Assembly (NCBI RefSeq): GCF_000813145.1
Contig: NZ_BAZF01000009.1
Location: forward strand, 98,582 to 162,581
Direction of reading: 5' to 3'
From: Geobacter sp. OR-1
Lineage (GTDB): Bacteria > Desulfobacterota > Desulfuromonadia > Geobacterales > DSM-12255
DNA: 64,000 nucleotides
Positions 23,805 through 33,093 of this stretch are shown in pieces. The number at the start of each line of letters is the position of its first letter. Position 1 is the first letter of the stretch. Under the pieces are notes generated by a model. The model made no database searches and was not told the DNA's origin. It worked only from the letters and a program-made list of their open reading frames with translations. The position numbers and the translations under genes are program-made.

Positions 23805-25088
23805 TTAGTGCGTTACCGGTAAATTCAGGCTGGAGAATACTTTTTTCAGAAGATTTAAATCGCTATTCATTTCAGCGGAATTTGGGGTGATTTGTCCGTA
23901 TCGGACCTGATCGCAGTGTAGGAACAGGGCGGAAATTTCGACGCTCGGAGCGGACACGATATTCCCCCCTGAGATGGAGTGGGCGGGGATGCCGGCATCC
24001 TTGGCAACAATATGCTGCAGAATTCCGAAAAGCAAAGTGTAAAACTTTTCGACATCACCTGATTGCAACGAAAGTTCTGCCTCGTTGATTAGTTGCGCCA
24101 GGTCAACGGACGGTAACGAGCGGCATGCAGCCCTTCTCAGCGTACGCAACCGCCAGCCGGAAAATATGGCCAGAAAGAGTGCTCCCCCCAACAATAGGGA
24201 GATTGTCAAAGGTTTTGCAATGTTGCGCGAGCCGGATGCTTTCGGCTTGGATGAAGGAACCGGGACAGGTGGAGTGGAAGCGTCCGGCACTCGGGTGGCA
24301 GAGTTGACGACGCTGGGTATTGCCCTGGTTATAGTCTCGTACTTCTTGCCAGCCGGGTCGAAATAGCTCCACTTGACCGGCGGGACAGCGGCTTGATTGC
24401 GGGGAATGACGATCTGTTCGCAGTTGAGCCCTTTTCCCGTACGTGTCGATCTGGACGGAAAGCTTTGCACCCCCGGAGCGCTCAGATTCGGACATTGTGC
24501 ACCTTCAAGGGAGCCGGTGCCGCTGATGGTCGTTATGACAGTGATCGGGTCGCCGATATTAACAGTGTCAGGTTTTCCGACAACTGTTACGCTAAAGCGT
24601 CCCACTGCTCCGGAGAACGAGGCCGGACGCCCTTCGTTCGGCAGCGGCAGCAGTTGCAGCTGCGCAACCGGAGATGTGACGGTGACCTTGGCCGGGGTGG
24701 CTTCGCCGAAAAATGCGGCACTGCCGGCAGCCGGTTCCATGACCTCGCACTCCAGGGTGGCCGGGCCGATGGTAGCGCTCTCTTCCCCGGCAATCAGCCT
24801 CCCCGAAAACCGGTAAGCCAATACGCGACCGTCATCATCGCTTACCTGAGACGGGCTGGCGAAGGGTATCCGGCCGCTCCCCTTCAGTCCGAGATTCGGG
24901 TACCCGATGTTGCGCACCGTAACACCATTTGCCCGGAAGGTGACAGTCAGAGGTACGACTTCACCGGGATAGGCCTGCTTCTTTGCCAGCTCGATTTCAA
25001 GCGTCAGATTTTCTCCGACGGTCCCAGCAGCACTATGGAGCGGGATGAACAGAGCCAAGAGCAGTATGTAAAAGCAGTATCTATTCAA
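23805..25088 (-). CDS. batD: BatD-like protein (oxygen-tolerance family)
   Basis: 427 residues: signal peptide to about 22; beta-sandwich domains of the BatD family (residues 25-270, starting LTLEIELAKKQAYPGEVV); a membrane helix near 290-312 (ISLLLGGALFLAIFSGW); a cytoplasmic helical tail. The tail resembles the one in the 187-aa protein upstream (CDQVRYGQ versus CDLVRFGM). Bat proteins work as a MoxR-controlled membrane complex linked to stress tolerance and protein maturation. It is the last gene of the seven-gene operon and lies 4 bp after the TPR gene. Family assignment is firm; the exact role is not. Confidence 0.82.
   Translation of the reverse strand: MNRYCFYILLLALFIPLHSAAGTVGENLTLEIELAKKQAYPGEVVPLTVTFRANGVTVRNIGYPNLGLKGSGRIPFASPSQVSDDDGRVLAYRFSGRLIAGEESATIGPATLECEVMEPAAGSAAFFGEATPAKVTVTSPVAQLQLLPLPNEGRPASFSGAVGRFSVTVVGKPDTVNIGDPITVITTISGTGSLEGAQCPNLSAPGVQSFPSRSTRTGKGLNCEQIVIPRNQAAVPPVKWSYFDPAGKKYETITRAIPSVVNSATRVPDASTPPVPVPSSKPKASGSRNIAKPLTISLLLGGALFLAIFSGWRLRTLRRAACRSLPSVDLAQLINEAELSLQSGDVEKFYTLLFGILQHIVAKDAGIPAHSISGGNIVSAPSVEISALFLHCDQVRYGQITPNSAEMNSDLNLLKKVFSSLNLPVTH
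24037..24054. promoter_or_regulatory. Possible activating motif inside batD
   Basis: GTGTAAAACTTTTCGACA fits the shared motif over both arms and at the same 18-base length, but it lies in coding sequence about 380 bp above the sigma-54 promoter at 23642. Sigma-54 activators can work at that distance, yet chance is a fair explanation. Confidence 0.25.
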
Positions 25089-25092
25089 TCTG

Positions 25093-25854
25093 TTACCAAT
25101 CCTTTTCCGGAGGGGTGGGTTTGGACGGCTTCGAACCGGCGGATATGGCGGAGCGGAGGGTTTCCCGGCCCCGGGCGTCGTTAAGGAGCCGGTCGGCCTG
25201 TTCGCGGGTCATGTCCGGGGCCTGACGAGACTTTCCTTTAGTGTCCCCTTCGTTCGTTGCCTTGCCTGGGCGGCCAGGCTTGTCGCTCTGCTCGCCTTTG
25301 CGGTTGGTATCACTTCGGTCATCTTGTCTGCCGGACCGGGAACCATCTGTTTTTATCCGCTCCCCCTGTCCTTTTGCCGCGAGCAGACGCCTTACCTCGG
25401 CAAGCGCCGAGCGGGCGATCGCTTCGTTTTGCCGGGCAGCGGCATCGCTCGGGTCGAGACGGAGCGCATTCTCCAGAACCGAGGTCGCCTCTTCAAGATC
25501 GCGTTGCACCTTTTCCGGCAGTTGCACGGTTTTCTTCGCGCTGCTTGTCAGCAGGACGGTGCCCAGGTTGTAAAGTGCTCGCTGCCGCAGGGCCGGATCA
25601 TTTGACCTGACCGCACCCCTAAATTCCTGGATCGCCCGGTCTGTCTCACCTTTGCGGAACAGCGCCGTGCCCCGGTTGAAAGCGGCATCATTTCGGTCCC
25701 CGAGGAGCGACCAGTTCGCCAGTGCCCCATCCATGTCGCCGCGCTGATAACTTTGGTATCCCCGTTCCATCCGGTAACGGGAGAGATCGAATCGGAACGG
25801 GAGTATCGTCATGACTGCCGCTATCAGCAAAAACAGTCGCGCAAACCGTCTCAT
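25093..25854 (-). CDS. BatC-like TPR protein
   Basis: 253 residues. One N-terminal membrane helix (RLFLLIAAVMTILPF) anchors tetratricopeptide repeats at about 30-150 (RGYQSYQRGDMDGALANW; FNRGTALFRKGETDRAIQEF; YNLGTVLL). The C-terminal part (170-235) is a charged, Lys/Asp/Gly-rich disordered tail. This is the typical TPR partner of the BatA/BatB von Willebrand proteins. The start overlaps the batB stop by 4 bp. The gene symbol is left blank because TPR genes at this position are too variable to name safely. Confidence 0.78.
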   Translation of the reverse strand: MRRFARLFLLIAAVMTILPFRFDLSRYRMERGYQSYQRGDMDGALANWSLLGDRNDAAFNRGTALFRKGETDRAIQEFRGAVRSNDPALRQRALYNLGTVLLTSSAKKTVQLPEKVQRDLEEATSVLENALRLDPSDAAARQNEAIARSALAEVRRLLAAKGQGERIKTDGSRSGRQDDRSDTNRKGEQSDKPGRPGKATNEGDTKGKSRQAPDMTREQADRLLNDARGRETLRSAISAGSKPSKPTPPEKDW

Positions 25855-26831
25855 TCCTTTCTCCTCCCGCTGAAAACGGTTAGCGTTACCAGCAGAACCA
25901 GGGCCGCGGCCAGCGGGATCTGGAATCGCTCGGCCAGCCGCTGGCGTCGTTCCTTGCGCACGGTTGACGTGGCAATGGCGCGGCTTCGCTGCAGCAGAAG
26001 CTCGAGACCGGCACCGTCGCCATTCAAGGTTATCGCTTCCGGGTCAATGCTCCTGATGGTTGCCAGAGAACCGCGGCTCCTGATCACCGCGCCGCTGCGG
26101 TCCTTGACAAAGCCTTCCCCGGGTTCCGGGATCAGGGCGCCATCTTCGGTCCCAACAAACGCCGCCAGTACTGTCACTCCTTTCATCTGCAGCTGCCGAA
26201 CTGCCGCGGCGATTCCGCCGTCATGGTCTTCGCCGTCACTGATCAGGATCAGGACACGCCCCTGCGGCGGAGAATTGCGGAAAGAGCGCTCCGCCTCCTT
26301 AACTGCCGCGGCGATAGAACTGCCGCCTCTCGGAAGGATCTCCGGCCCGAGCTCGTCGATCATCCTGCGCACAATTGCATGGTCACCGGTCAGGGGACAG
26401 ACGGTGAAGGCGGTTCCGCTGAAGGCGAGGATTCCGACCCGGTCTCCGGACAACCGATCCAGCAGCTTGTTTACCGCAGCCTTGGCAACGGCAAGCCGTG
26501 AGGGCCTCAGGTCGTCGGCAAGCATACTGCGAGAAACGTCCAGGGCAATGACCAGATCGAGCCCTTTTCGGGTCTGCTCCTCCTGGATCAGGCCCCATTG
26601 CGGTCGCAGCAGTGCAAGGAGCAGCAATGCCATGGCTGCTGACAGGGCAGCAACTGCGGTGATCCGGAGTCCGAACGACGGCAGCAGTGTAAGCCGGTCC
26701 GCCAGCTGCTGCTCGGCAAATCTCTCCAGGGCCGATTTGCGCCGGTATTCATGCCGGAGGGAGAGAAACCCGACCGCTATTATCACCGGCAAGAGCCAGA
26801 TATATTCCGGGTCAGCAAAGATCATGTTCAT
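25851..26831 (-). CDS. batB: BatB-like von Willebrand factor A membrane protein
   Basis: 326 residues: membrane helices near 10-25 and 58-75, then a VWA domain (88-260) with a complete metal-ion-dependent adhesion site. The first motif is DVSRSMLADD near 93, with Thr and Asp later (GTAFTVCPLTGDH; ISDGEDHDG). A C-terminal helix (AAALVLLVTLTVF) closes the chain. It probably binds a partner on the periplasmic side in a MoxR-linked complex. It overlaps batA by 4 bp at its start and the TPR gene by 4 bp at its end. Confidence 0.83.
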   Translation of the reverse strand: MNMIFADPEYIWLLPVIIAVGFLSLRHEYRRKSALERFAEQQLADRLTLLPSFGLRITAVAALSAAMALLLLALLRPQWGLIQEEQTRKGLDLVIALDVSRSMLADDLRPSRLAVAKAAVNKLLDRLSGDRVGILAFSGTAFTVCPLTGDHAIVRRMIDELGPEILPRGGSSIAAAVKEAERSFRNSPPQGRVLILISDGEDHDGGIAAAVRQLQMKGVTVLAAFVGTEDGALIPEPGEGFVKDRSGAVIRSRGSLATIRSIDPEAITLNGDGAGLELLLQRSRAIATSTVRKERRQRLAERFQIPLAAALVLLVTLTVFSGRRKE

Positions 26832-27823
26832 GGCATCCTGCGCAGCCAGGTTGCGCCGAGCAGAGACTCGGCCGCCAGCAGGGTAAATGCGGCCAGCAGA
26901 AAAGGGGCGAACAGCTCCTGAGCGCTGTTGCTGACCTTCTCCTCGATCGGCTGCTTCTCCAGCCGGTCGATCTCCTTGAAGATAGTTCTCAGGGCATCGG
27001 CATCGTCAGCCAGAAAGAACCTGCCGTTGGTGATGCGGGCGATATCGGTTAGGGTTGGCACGTCCAGATCTGCCTTGACCTCGCGATAAGTTATGCCTCC
27101 GAACGGGTCCTCAACCGGGAAATCGGCGCCTCCTTTGCCACCAATCCCTATGGCATTAACCTTTATCCCGAGCGCCTTGGCCGCCTGGGCTGCAACTGCC
27201 GGCGCCACTGCGCCGGAATTGTTCCGGCCGTCGGTGATCAGCAGAATGGTTCGACTGGCAGCCGGGGAGGACCGGAGCCGATTGACGGCTGCCAGCAGGG
27301 CATCGCCGATGGCGGTTCCGTCTTCGATGGCGCCGGTATCAAGCTGCTCGACGGCACTAATCAGCCATTGGTGGTCGGTGGTCAACGGGGCCACCGGGTA
27401 AGGGCGGGCAGCAAAGGCAACGAGCCCGATCCGGTCGCTGGTGCGCTTGGAGACGAACTCTTTGATCACATCCTTGGCAATCTGGAGTCTCGGCTTCCCC
27501 TTGGCAATCGCTGTCCGGTCGATGGCCAGCATACTGGTCGATATGTCCAGGGCCAGCGCCATGTCGATACCCCTGCTGGTTATTGTCTTCTCCCGCACTA
27601 CCAGTTGCGGCCGTGCCAGGGCGAGGATCGCCAGGGCAATGGCCAGCCATCTGGCAGCAGGGAGCATTGCGGCCAGTTGCTGACGTGGCGTATTGGGGAG
27701 TCCCTGCATAATCTGTACGTCGGTAAAGCTGAGCTGAGCAGTCTGGTTGCGTCGCTTGCGGATTATGAAGACGATTGGCATGATTAGCAGGAGGAGTAAG
27801 GCAAGCGGGTCATGGAAGGTCAT
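26828..27823 (-). CDS. batA: BatA-like von Willebrand factor A membrane protein
   Basis: 331 residues from the ATG at 27823, which overlaps the preceding stop as ATGA and has AGGTGG at good spacing; an ORF extension to 27928 adds 35 unlikely residues. Layout: helix at 5-22, helix near 60-76, VWA domain about 85-280 with MIDAS motif ALDISTSMLA, and a C-terminal helix. BatA and BatB are paralogues and probably form a pair. The tight overlaps on both sides show one polycistronic message. Confidence 0.84.
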   Translation of the reverse strand: MTFHDPLALLLLLIMPIVFIIRKRRNQTAQLSFTDVQIMQGLPNTPRQQLAAMLPAARWLAIALAILALARPQLVVREKTITSRGIDMALALDISTSMLAIDRTAIAKGKPRLQIAKDVIKEFVSKRTSDRIGLVAFAARPYPVAPLTTDHQWLISAVEQLDTGAIEDGTAIGDALLAAVNRLRSSPAASRTILLITDGRNNSGAVAPAVAAQAAKALGIKVNAIGIGGKGGADFPVEDPFGGITYREVKADLDVPTLTDIARITNGRFFLADDADALRTIFKEIDRLEKQPIEEKVSNSAQELFAPFLLAAFTLLAAESLLGATWLRRMP

Positions 27824-28383
27824 GGTTCGCCACCTGAGCCCGCCTTGAGTAACTGCGCCGTTGCGTCCAGCGCCCGGTCGATCCTGCAAGAGTCGGGGTG
27901 AACCATCCCGAAACGGACCAGGTCGCAAAGCCCCAGGATATCTGCAGCTTGCACGAAAGAGTCGTGCGGCAGCAGTGCCACGGCGATCCCCAGCAGCTCA
28001 TTATTGGTGAGATGCTCGGGAGCAACGGACGACAGTCCGGCAACATGGCATCGGACCAGGATATTTATCCGGTCGAACAGGACAGTCAGCGGAATTGCTC
28101 CTGATCGATACCTGTCAACGATGCCGGAGAGGTCATTGCCGCCAGTTTCAGGCCTCTGGCGGTGAGCTGTTTCGTCTGGCCGTACGGTTTGCCTTCTTCT
28201 CAGTTGCCATAACGTAATGCCGAGCGCTGCAAGAAGCGCGGCAGTATATGCAAAAGGCGGGATGCCCGATGGTGGAACCGGTCCGCGAATGTCACGAATG
28301 ACGCCGTCAGATGCGGCTGCAATCATTGGCAGGAGGATGGGAATACAGATTGTGCAGAGGAGGATCGGGGCAGGTCGGGCCAT
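27820..28383 (-). CDS. Small membrane protein of the Bat operon
   Basis: 187 residues. It has a signal-like helix (ILLCTICIPILLPMIAAAS), a second helix near 46-62 and a helical cytosolic tail (IVDRYRSGAIPLTVLFDRI; DILGLCDLVRFGMVHPD). It occupies the place of the DUF4381-type protein seen between DUF58 and BatA in many Bat operons. It is probably an accessory subunit; no catalytic motif is seen. It overlaps batA by 4 bp and starts 1 bp after the DUF58 gene. Confidence 0.65.
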   Translation of the reverse strand: MARPAPILLCTICIPILLPMIAAASDGVIRDIRGPVPPSGIPPFAYTAALLAALGITLWQLRRRQTVRPDETAHRQRPETGGNDLSGIVDRYRSGAIPLTVLFDRINILVRCHVAGLSSVAPEHLTNNELLGIAVALLPHDSFVQAADILGLCDLVRFGMVHPDSCRIDRALDATAQLLKAGSGGEP

Positions 28384-28384
28384 G

Positions 28385-29287
28385 TCACCCTCTTCTCCGG
28401 CGTCCCCGGTTTCGGAAAAAACGGATCAGAGGGTGCAGCGGCGGGGTCATGGTGTCCAGGTAGAGAATCTCCGCCCCTGAAGCGGCGATCCGGCTCCGGA
28501 TCAGCTCGTGCCGCTTAGCTGCAGCTCTCCGGTAGTGGTCTTGCACCACGGGGCTGGAGGAATCGGCCAGGCGGCTAAGGCCGCTTTCCGGGTCGCGTAA
28601 CTGCACGAGCCCTGCAACAGGTAGCTCATGTTCAGCCGGGTCGGTCACGGTAACTGCCACCAGGTCGTGACGCAATGAGGCCGCTGCCAGCTGTTTCAGC
28701 GGGATTGAATCGAAAAAGTCCGAAAAGACGAAGACCAGCGCCCTTCCTTTGATACCGTTACGGAGATAGTTCAGCGCGCTCTCAAGGCCGGAGTCGCCTC
28801 TTCCCGGGGACGCGACTGCTGCCTGGTGCACCAGGCGCAAGACATGACGCTTCCCCTTGGCCGGCGGCAGAAAGCTCTCGACCTCGCCGGAATAGGTCAT
28901 CAGCCCGATCCGGTCGTTGGAGCGGAGGGCGGCAAAGGCGAGCAGTGACGCGGCTTCGGTTGCTGCCTGGAGTTTTGTCACGCGGCGGGTTCCGAAATCC
29001 ATGGATGCGGAGCAGTCCAGCAGGATCAGCAGTGTCAGCTCCCGTTCCTCGACGAACCTCTTCACAAACGGGCGGTCGAGCCGCGCGGTCACGTTCCAGT
29101 CGATGGTTCGGACATCGTCGCCCGGCTGGTAGTCGCGGACCTCCTCGAATTCGATCCCCCGGCCCCGGAATGCGCTCAGGTATTCGCCGGCAAAGATGCC
29201 GGTGGCAAGCCGCGCTGCCTTGATCTGCAGGGTCCGGACTGCCCGGCCCGTCTGTTCCTGCGCAGCTTTGCGGATCGGGATCGCCAT
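28385..29287 (-). CDS. DUF58 (VWA-like) protein of the Bat operon
   Basis: 300 residues from the ATG at 29287 (an in-frame TTG at 29293 is a less likely start). The DUF58 hallmark GRGIEFEEVRDYQPGDDVR-type segment (near residues 42-60) and RTIDWNVTAR are clear, followed by a VWA-like half with DCSASMDFG near 92. Such proteins are soluble partners of MoxR ATPases. It overlaps the MoxR stop region and belongs to the same message. A second DUF58 gene is at 44.6-45.4 kb. Confidence 0.87.
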   Translation of the reverse strand: MAIPIRKAAQEQTGRAVRTLQIKAARLATGIFAGEYLSAFRGRGIEFEEVRDYQPGDDVRTIDWNVTARLDRPFVKRFVEERELTLLILLDCSASMDFGTRRVTKLQAATEAASLLAFAALRSNDRIGLMTYSGEVESFLPPAKGKRHVLRLVHQAAVASPGRGDSGLESALNYLRNGIKGRALVFVFSDFFDSIPLKQLAAASLRHDLVAVTVTDPAEHELPVAGLVQLRDPESGLSRLADSSSPVVQDHYRRAAAKRHELIRSRIAASGAEILYLDTMTPPLHPLIRFFRNRGRRRRG

Positions 29288-29289
29288 GA

Positions 29290-30282
29290 TCAAGGAACCC
29301 TGACGTTGGCAAGAATCTCGGCAACCAGGCTGCCGGTGGTCATACCATCGATATCCGCTTCATAACTGGTTATGATCCGGTGGCGAAGGATGTCGGGGGC
29401 GATATCCTTGATATCCTGGGGGGTGACAAAGGAGCGGCCGCGGATGAAGGCGAGCGACTTTGCCGCAATTGCCATATAGATGCTCCCCCGCGGGGATGCG
29501 CCGAATTCGATGTAGCGGGAAAGCCTTTCCAGGCCGCAGCGGGAGGGATCACGGGTGGCAAAGACAATGTCGAGGATATACTGTTCGATCTTTTCATCCA
29601 GGTAGAGGGCGTCAACGGCTGAGCGGGCCCGGAGGATGTCGGCAGGGTGGAGCACCGGTTCCATCTCTTTGTTTCTGGCAGTATGCCCGGCCCGCCGGAT
29701 GATCTCCCGCTCTTCGCCCCACGACGGGTAATCGAGGGAAATCTTGAGCATGAACCGGTCCATCTGCGCCTCGGGAAGCGGGTAGGTCCCTTCCTGTTCG
29801 ATCGGGTTCTGGGTGGCCAGGACCATGAACAGTTCATCGAGCGGGTAGGTGGATTCGCCTATGGTTACCTGGCGCTCCTCCATCGCTTCCAGCAGGGCGC
29901 TATGGACCTTGGCGGGCGCGCGGTTCACCTCGTCGGCCAGCACGATGTTGGCAAAGATCGGTCCTTTTCTGGTGGAGAAGTGGCCATCGCGGGGGTTGTA
30001 GATCTGGGTCCCGACCAGGTCGGCCGGGAGCAGGTCCGGAGTGAACTGGATCCGCTGGAATCTGGCGTCGATCAGGCCGGCCAGGGTTTTGACCACCGTG
30101 GTTTTGGCCAGACCCGGCACCCCTTCGATCAGGATATGGCCATTGGCAAGCAGGGCAACTAGCAGCCGCTCCACCAGGGCCTTCTGGCCCACTATCACGC
30201 TCTCCATTGCCGCGATCAACTTTGGAATGAACTCTATTTCCCTGCAGGTCTGGTCACTGTTAGTGTCGATTGTGTCGGACAA
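29290..30282 (-). CDS. MoxR-family AAA+ ATPase (Bat operon)
   Basis: 330 residues. It has the Walker A stretch EGVPGLAKTT near 54, Walker B VLADEVNRAPAKV near 117, sensor 1 ATQNPIEQEGTYPLPEAQ near 157, and the C-terminal lid. MoxR ATPases act as chaperones that load or activate von Willebrand proteins and metal centres. It is the first gene of the seven-gene Bat operon that runs to 23805. The upstream gap of 64 bp to the HD-domain gene holds no obvious terminator. Confidence 0.9.
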   Translation of the reverse strand: MSDTIDTNSDQTCREIEFIPKLIAAMESVIVGQKALVERLLVALLANGHILIEGVPGLAKTTVVKTLAGLIDARFQRIQFTPDLLPADLVGTQIYNPRDGHFSTRKGPIFANIVLADEVNRAPAKVHSALLEAMEERQVTIGESTYPLDELFMVLATQNPIEQEGTYPLPEAQMDRFMLKISLDYPSWGEEREIIRRAGHTARNKEMEPVLHPADILRARSAVDALYLDEKIEQYILDIVFATRDPSRCGLERLSRYIEFGASPRGSIYMAIAAKSLAFIRGRSFVTPQDIKDIAPDILRHRIITSYEADIDGMTTGSLVAEILANVRVP

Positions 30283-30346
30283 TGCGGACTCCGGTGTTGT
30301 TTATTTTAAAAATACAACAAAAACAGGGGAGAACAAGTGCCGGAAA

Positions 30347-30904
30347 TTATGGGGCTCCGGGGGAGGGGTTGCCGAAGAGTCCTAGCCACCGGTCGAAAAT
30401 GGCCGTCTTGCCGCTGCCGAACCGGGCTAGCCCGGCGCGCACGACGGCTGCGCTTTTCTCAACTGACAGTGTTTCCGGGGTCTTGGAATAGAAGAGATCG
30501 GCAAAGGAGATGATCTCCTCTTCGATACAGGTCGGCGCCATGGTGCGGTGCGGCAGCGGCAGCTCCCCGTCCCGGATATCCTCGGCAGTGAGTCCGACGC
30601 CGATATGGCGCTCGCAGACCAGTGCATGGCGCGGCAAACCCTCGGCTTCCAGGATTGCCCGGCCATGGATGCCGTGACAGAGGTAATGGTCACTTCCGTG
30701 ACAGCCGATTCCGGGCGCAGCGGTGCGGCAAATCCCGATGTCGTGCAACATGGCCGCTTCCCTGATGAATTTCAAGTCAACGCCGTTTCCCAGGGTGGCC
30801 GCGATGCGGAGCGCCTTTGCCGCCACCAGCCGGCTGTGCTCCAGGACAATCGCCCGGCCGGCAAGGTCGGGAAAATATTTTTCGATGAGCGCTTCAGTGT
30901 TCAT
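30347..30904 (-). CDS. HD-domain phosphohydrolase-like protein
   Basis: 185 residues from the ATG at 30904 (MNTEALIEKYFPD). An upstream ORF extension overlaps the divergent promoter and is rejected. The HD motif is AAMLHDIGICRT near 68, with a first His in VLEHSRLVAAKAL and later ligands in HGIHGRAIL and ERHIG. The family hydrolyses nucleotides or phosphate esters; the substrate is unknown. It is transcribed divergently from the dCMP deaminase gene. The ribosome site is weak. Confidence 0.78.
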   Translation of the reverse strand: MNTEALIEKYFPDLAGRAIVLEHSRLVAAKALRIAATLGNGVDLKFIREAAMLHDIGICRTAAPGIGCHGSDHYLCHGIHGRAILEAEGLPRHALVCERHIGVGLTAEDIRDGELPLPHRTMAPTCIEEEIISFADLFYSKTPETLSVEKSAAVVRAGLARFGSGKTAIFDRWLGLFGNPSPGAP

Positions 30905-30962
30905 GGGATCAAAGTATGCCTTCACGGCCCGAGAGATGTCAAGGGGCGGTTGCCGTCTCTCC

Positions 30963-30991
30963 TTGACCTGGGGCCGATTATCGGGTAACTT
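30963..30991 (+). promoter_or_regulatory. Candidate sigma-70 promoter for dCMP deaminase-nrdR-rib operon
   Basis: TTGACC, a 17-bp spacer and TAACTT lie 33 bp above the ATG at 31024, in the 119-bp divergent gap with the HD gene. No FMN riboswitch is seen before ribD. Confidence 0.5.
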
Positions 30992-31023
30992 TGCGCAAAC
31001 ACGCACCTTACGGAGTATTGACA

Positions 31024-31491
31024 ATGGCTCGACCTACCTGGGACCAGTATTTCATGGAGATCACCCATCTCGTGGCAAAACGATCCACCTGTCTGCGGCG
31101 CCAGGTCGGCGCAGTCCTCGTCAAGGACAGGAATATCCTGGCTACCGGCTATAACGGCGCCCCTTCCGGGGTCGCGCACTGCCTTGACGTCGGCTGCCTG
31201 CGCGAGCAGATGGGGGTCCCATCGGGCGAGAGACACGAGCTTTGCCGCGGGCTCCATGCCGAGCAGAACGCCATAATCCAGGCTGCCAAGCATGGCACCT
31301 CCATCGAAGGGGCAACGCTTTACTCCACCACCATGCCGTGCATCATCTGCAGCAAAATGGTCATCAATGCCGGCATCAAGAGGATCGTCTACGAGGTCGG
31401 GTATTCGGACAATCTCAGCGCTAGCATGATCGCGGAATCCGGTGTCATCGTGGACCGCTTCGATGCCGATGCCAAGGGGGAAGAGCAATGA
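31024..31491 (+). CDS. Deoxycytidylate (dCMP) deaminase family protein
   Basis: 155 residues from the ATG at 31024 with GGAG upstream. The zinc deaminase motifs are [11 protein letters not shown] (HAE, catalytic Glu) near 78 and [12 protein letters not shown] (PCxxC) near 105. It converts dCMP to dUMP, feeding dTMP synthesis, in the cytosol. It overlaps nrdR by 4 bp (ATGA) and leads an operon that joins nucleotide and riboflavin genes. The ribosome-binding and operon context is typical of Geobacter-type genomes. Confidence 0.88.
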   Translation: MARPTWDQYFMEITHLVAKRSTCLRRQVGAVLVKDRNILATGYNGAPSGVAHCLDVGCLREQMGVPSGERHELCRGLHAEQNAIIQAAKHGTSIEGATLYSTTMPCIICSKMVINAGIKRIVYEVGYSDNLSASMIAESGVIVDRFDADAKGEEQ

Positions 31492-31940
31492 AATGCCCGT
31501 TTTGCGGGTTCCACGACTCCAAGGTTGTCGACTCCAGGCCGGACAAGGGCGGATCGACCATCCGCCGGCGGCGCGAATGCGAGTCCTGCGGCAAGCGGTT
31601 CACCACCCACGAGCGGGTCGAGGATATCCTTCCCCTGGTGCTCAAGAAGGACGGACGGCGCGAGAGTTTCGACCGCCTTAAGGTGATCGGCGGGATTCAG
31701 AAGGCGTGCGAGAAACGGCCGGTTTCAGTCGAACAGATCGAACAGATGGTGGACCGGCTGGAATCTCGGCTTCAGGAAAGCGGAGAAAAGGAGTTTCCGA
31801 GCACCATGATCGGCGAATGGGTCATGAACGAACTGCATCAGGTCGACCAGGTGGCCTATGTCAGGTTTGCCTCGGTCTATCGCTCGTTCAAGGATATCAC
31901 CGAATTCATGGCGGAACTTCAGGATCTGTTGAAAAAATAG
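31488..31940 (+). CDS. nrdR: NrdR transcriptional repressor of ribonucleotide reductase
   Basis: 150 residues, the usual NrdR length. The N-terminal zinc ribbon has MKCPFCG and [16 protein letters not shown] (four Cys). An ATP-cone domain follows at about 46-136 ([17 protein letters not shown]). It senses ATP/dATP and binds NrdR boxes upstream of nrd genes. None of those is in the window. It overlaps the dCMP deaminase gene by 4 bp, so dNTP supply and its control are co-transcribed. Confidence 0.96.
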   Translation: MKCPFCGFHDSKVVDSRPDKGGSTIRRRRECESCGKRFTTHERVEDILPLVLKKDGRRESFDRLKVIGGIQKACEKRPVSVEQIEQMVDRLESRLQESGEKEFPSTMIGEWVMNELHQVDQVAYVRFASVYRSFKDITEFMAELQDLLKK

Positions 31941-31986
31941 CAGGGTTTTTTCCAAGATGGTAATCGAAAGTTCTGAGGGAGTTTTC

Positions 31987-33093
31987 GTGGCGGACATCCA
32001 CCACCGGTTCATGCGGCAGGCACTGGTTCTGGCCCGCAAAGGGGTCGGCAAGACCTCGCCCAATCCGGCAGTCGGTTGTGTGATCGTCCGTGACGGGCAG
32101 GTGGTGGGCAAAGGTTGGCACCGCCGCGCCGGAACCCCACATGCCGAGGTGCACGCCCTGCAGGACGCGGGTGAACTGGCCCGGGGCGGCGATGTCTACG
32201 TGACCCTTGAGCCCTGCAGCCATTTCGGCAAGACTCCTCCCTGCGCCGATGCCCTGGTGCGAGCAGGTGTTGCCAGGGTCTTTGTCGGTATGGTGGACCC
32301 CAACCCAAAGGTTTCCGGTCGTGGGATCGAAAAGGTGAAAGCCGCAGGGATCGAGGTGGCCGTCGGTATCCTGGAAGAGCAGTGCCGTGCCGTCAACAAC
32401 CCATTCATCAAGCATATCACCACCGGCCTCCCTTATGTGACGCTGAAAAGCGCCATGACTCTGGACGGCAAGACAGCCACCGCTACTGGCGATTCCCGCT
32501 GGGTGACAGGGGATGCCTCGCGCCGGCTCGTGCACCGGATGAGAGCGGTGAGCGATGCGATCATGGTCGGCATCGGAACCGTGCTGGCCGACGATCCGCT
32601 GCTTACCTGCCGCATAAGGAAGGGGTGCGACCCGGTGCGGGTGATCGTGGACAGCAAGCTCTCGATACCGCTCTTGGCGCAGGTTTTCACTGTTGCCTCA
32701 TCGGCGCGCACCGTAATCGCCACCATCACCGCTGATCCGGCGAAGGTTCGGGCCATCGAGGCGCTTGGCGCCGAGGTCCTGATCTGCCGGGCAATAGGTG
32801 AGAGGGTGGATCTTCGTGACCTCATGGCCAGACTCGGTGAGAGCGGCATCCAGTCGGTTCTGCTCGAAGGGGGTGCCGGTCTGGCCGGGGAGATGCTCGC
32901 TGCCGGCTTGATCGACCGCTGCCTCTTCTTCTATGCGCCGAAGCTGGTCGGCGGCGACGGGGTGGGATTGTTTGCGGCGAACGGGGTCGAGCGGATGGGT
33001 GATGCCGTCAAGATCGGAAATGTTGCGGTACGTCGCTGCGGAGACGATATCATTGTGGAAGGAGAGCCGATCTACCGATGTTTACCGGACTGA
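31987..33093 (+). CDS. ribD: RibD: bifunctional riboflavin deaminase/reductase
   Basis: 368 residues from a GTG at 31987 with GAGGGAG just upstream; an in-frame ATG at 31957 would add 10 residues but lacks a site. The deaminase half (1-145) has HAEVHAL and LEPCSHFGKTPPCADAL. The reductase half (150-360) has DGKTATATGDSRWVTG and LEGGAGLAGEML. It makes 5-amino-6-ribitylamino-pyrimidinedione 5'-phosphate from GTP-derived pyrimidine. It overlaps ribE by 16 bp. Confidence 0.95.
   Translation: MADIHHRFMRQALVLARKGVGKTSPNPAVGCVIVRDGQVVGKGWHRRAGTPHAEVHALQDAGELARGGDVYVTLEPCSHFGKTPPCADALVRAGVARVFVGMVDPNPKVSGRGIEKVKAAGIEVAVGILEEQCRAVNNPFIKHITTGLPYVTLKSAMTLDGKTATATGDSRWVTGDASRRLVHRMRAVSDAIMVGIGTVLADDPLLTCRIRKGCDPVRVIVDSKLSIPLLAQVFTVASSARTVIATITADPAKVRAIEALGAEVLICRAIGERVDLRDLMARLGESGIQSVLLEGGAGLAGEMLAAGLIDRCLFFYAPKLVGGDGVGLFAANGVERMGDAVKIGNVAVRRCGDDIIVEGEPIYRCLPD

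Noticed and set aside
31941..31986. FMN riboswitch before ribD
   Set aside because: The gap is only 46 bp and shows none of the RFN element's conserved parts.
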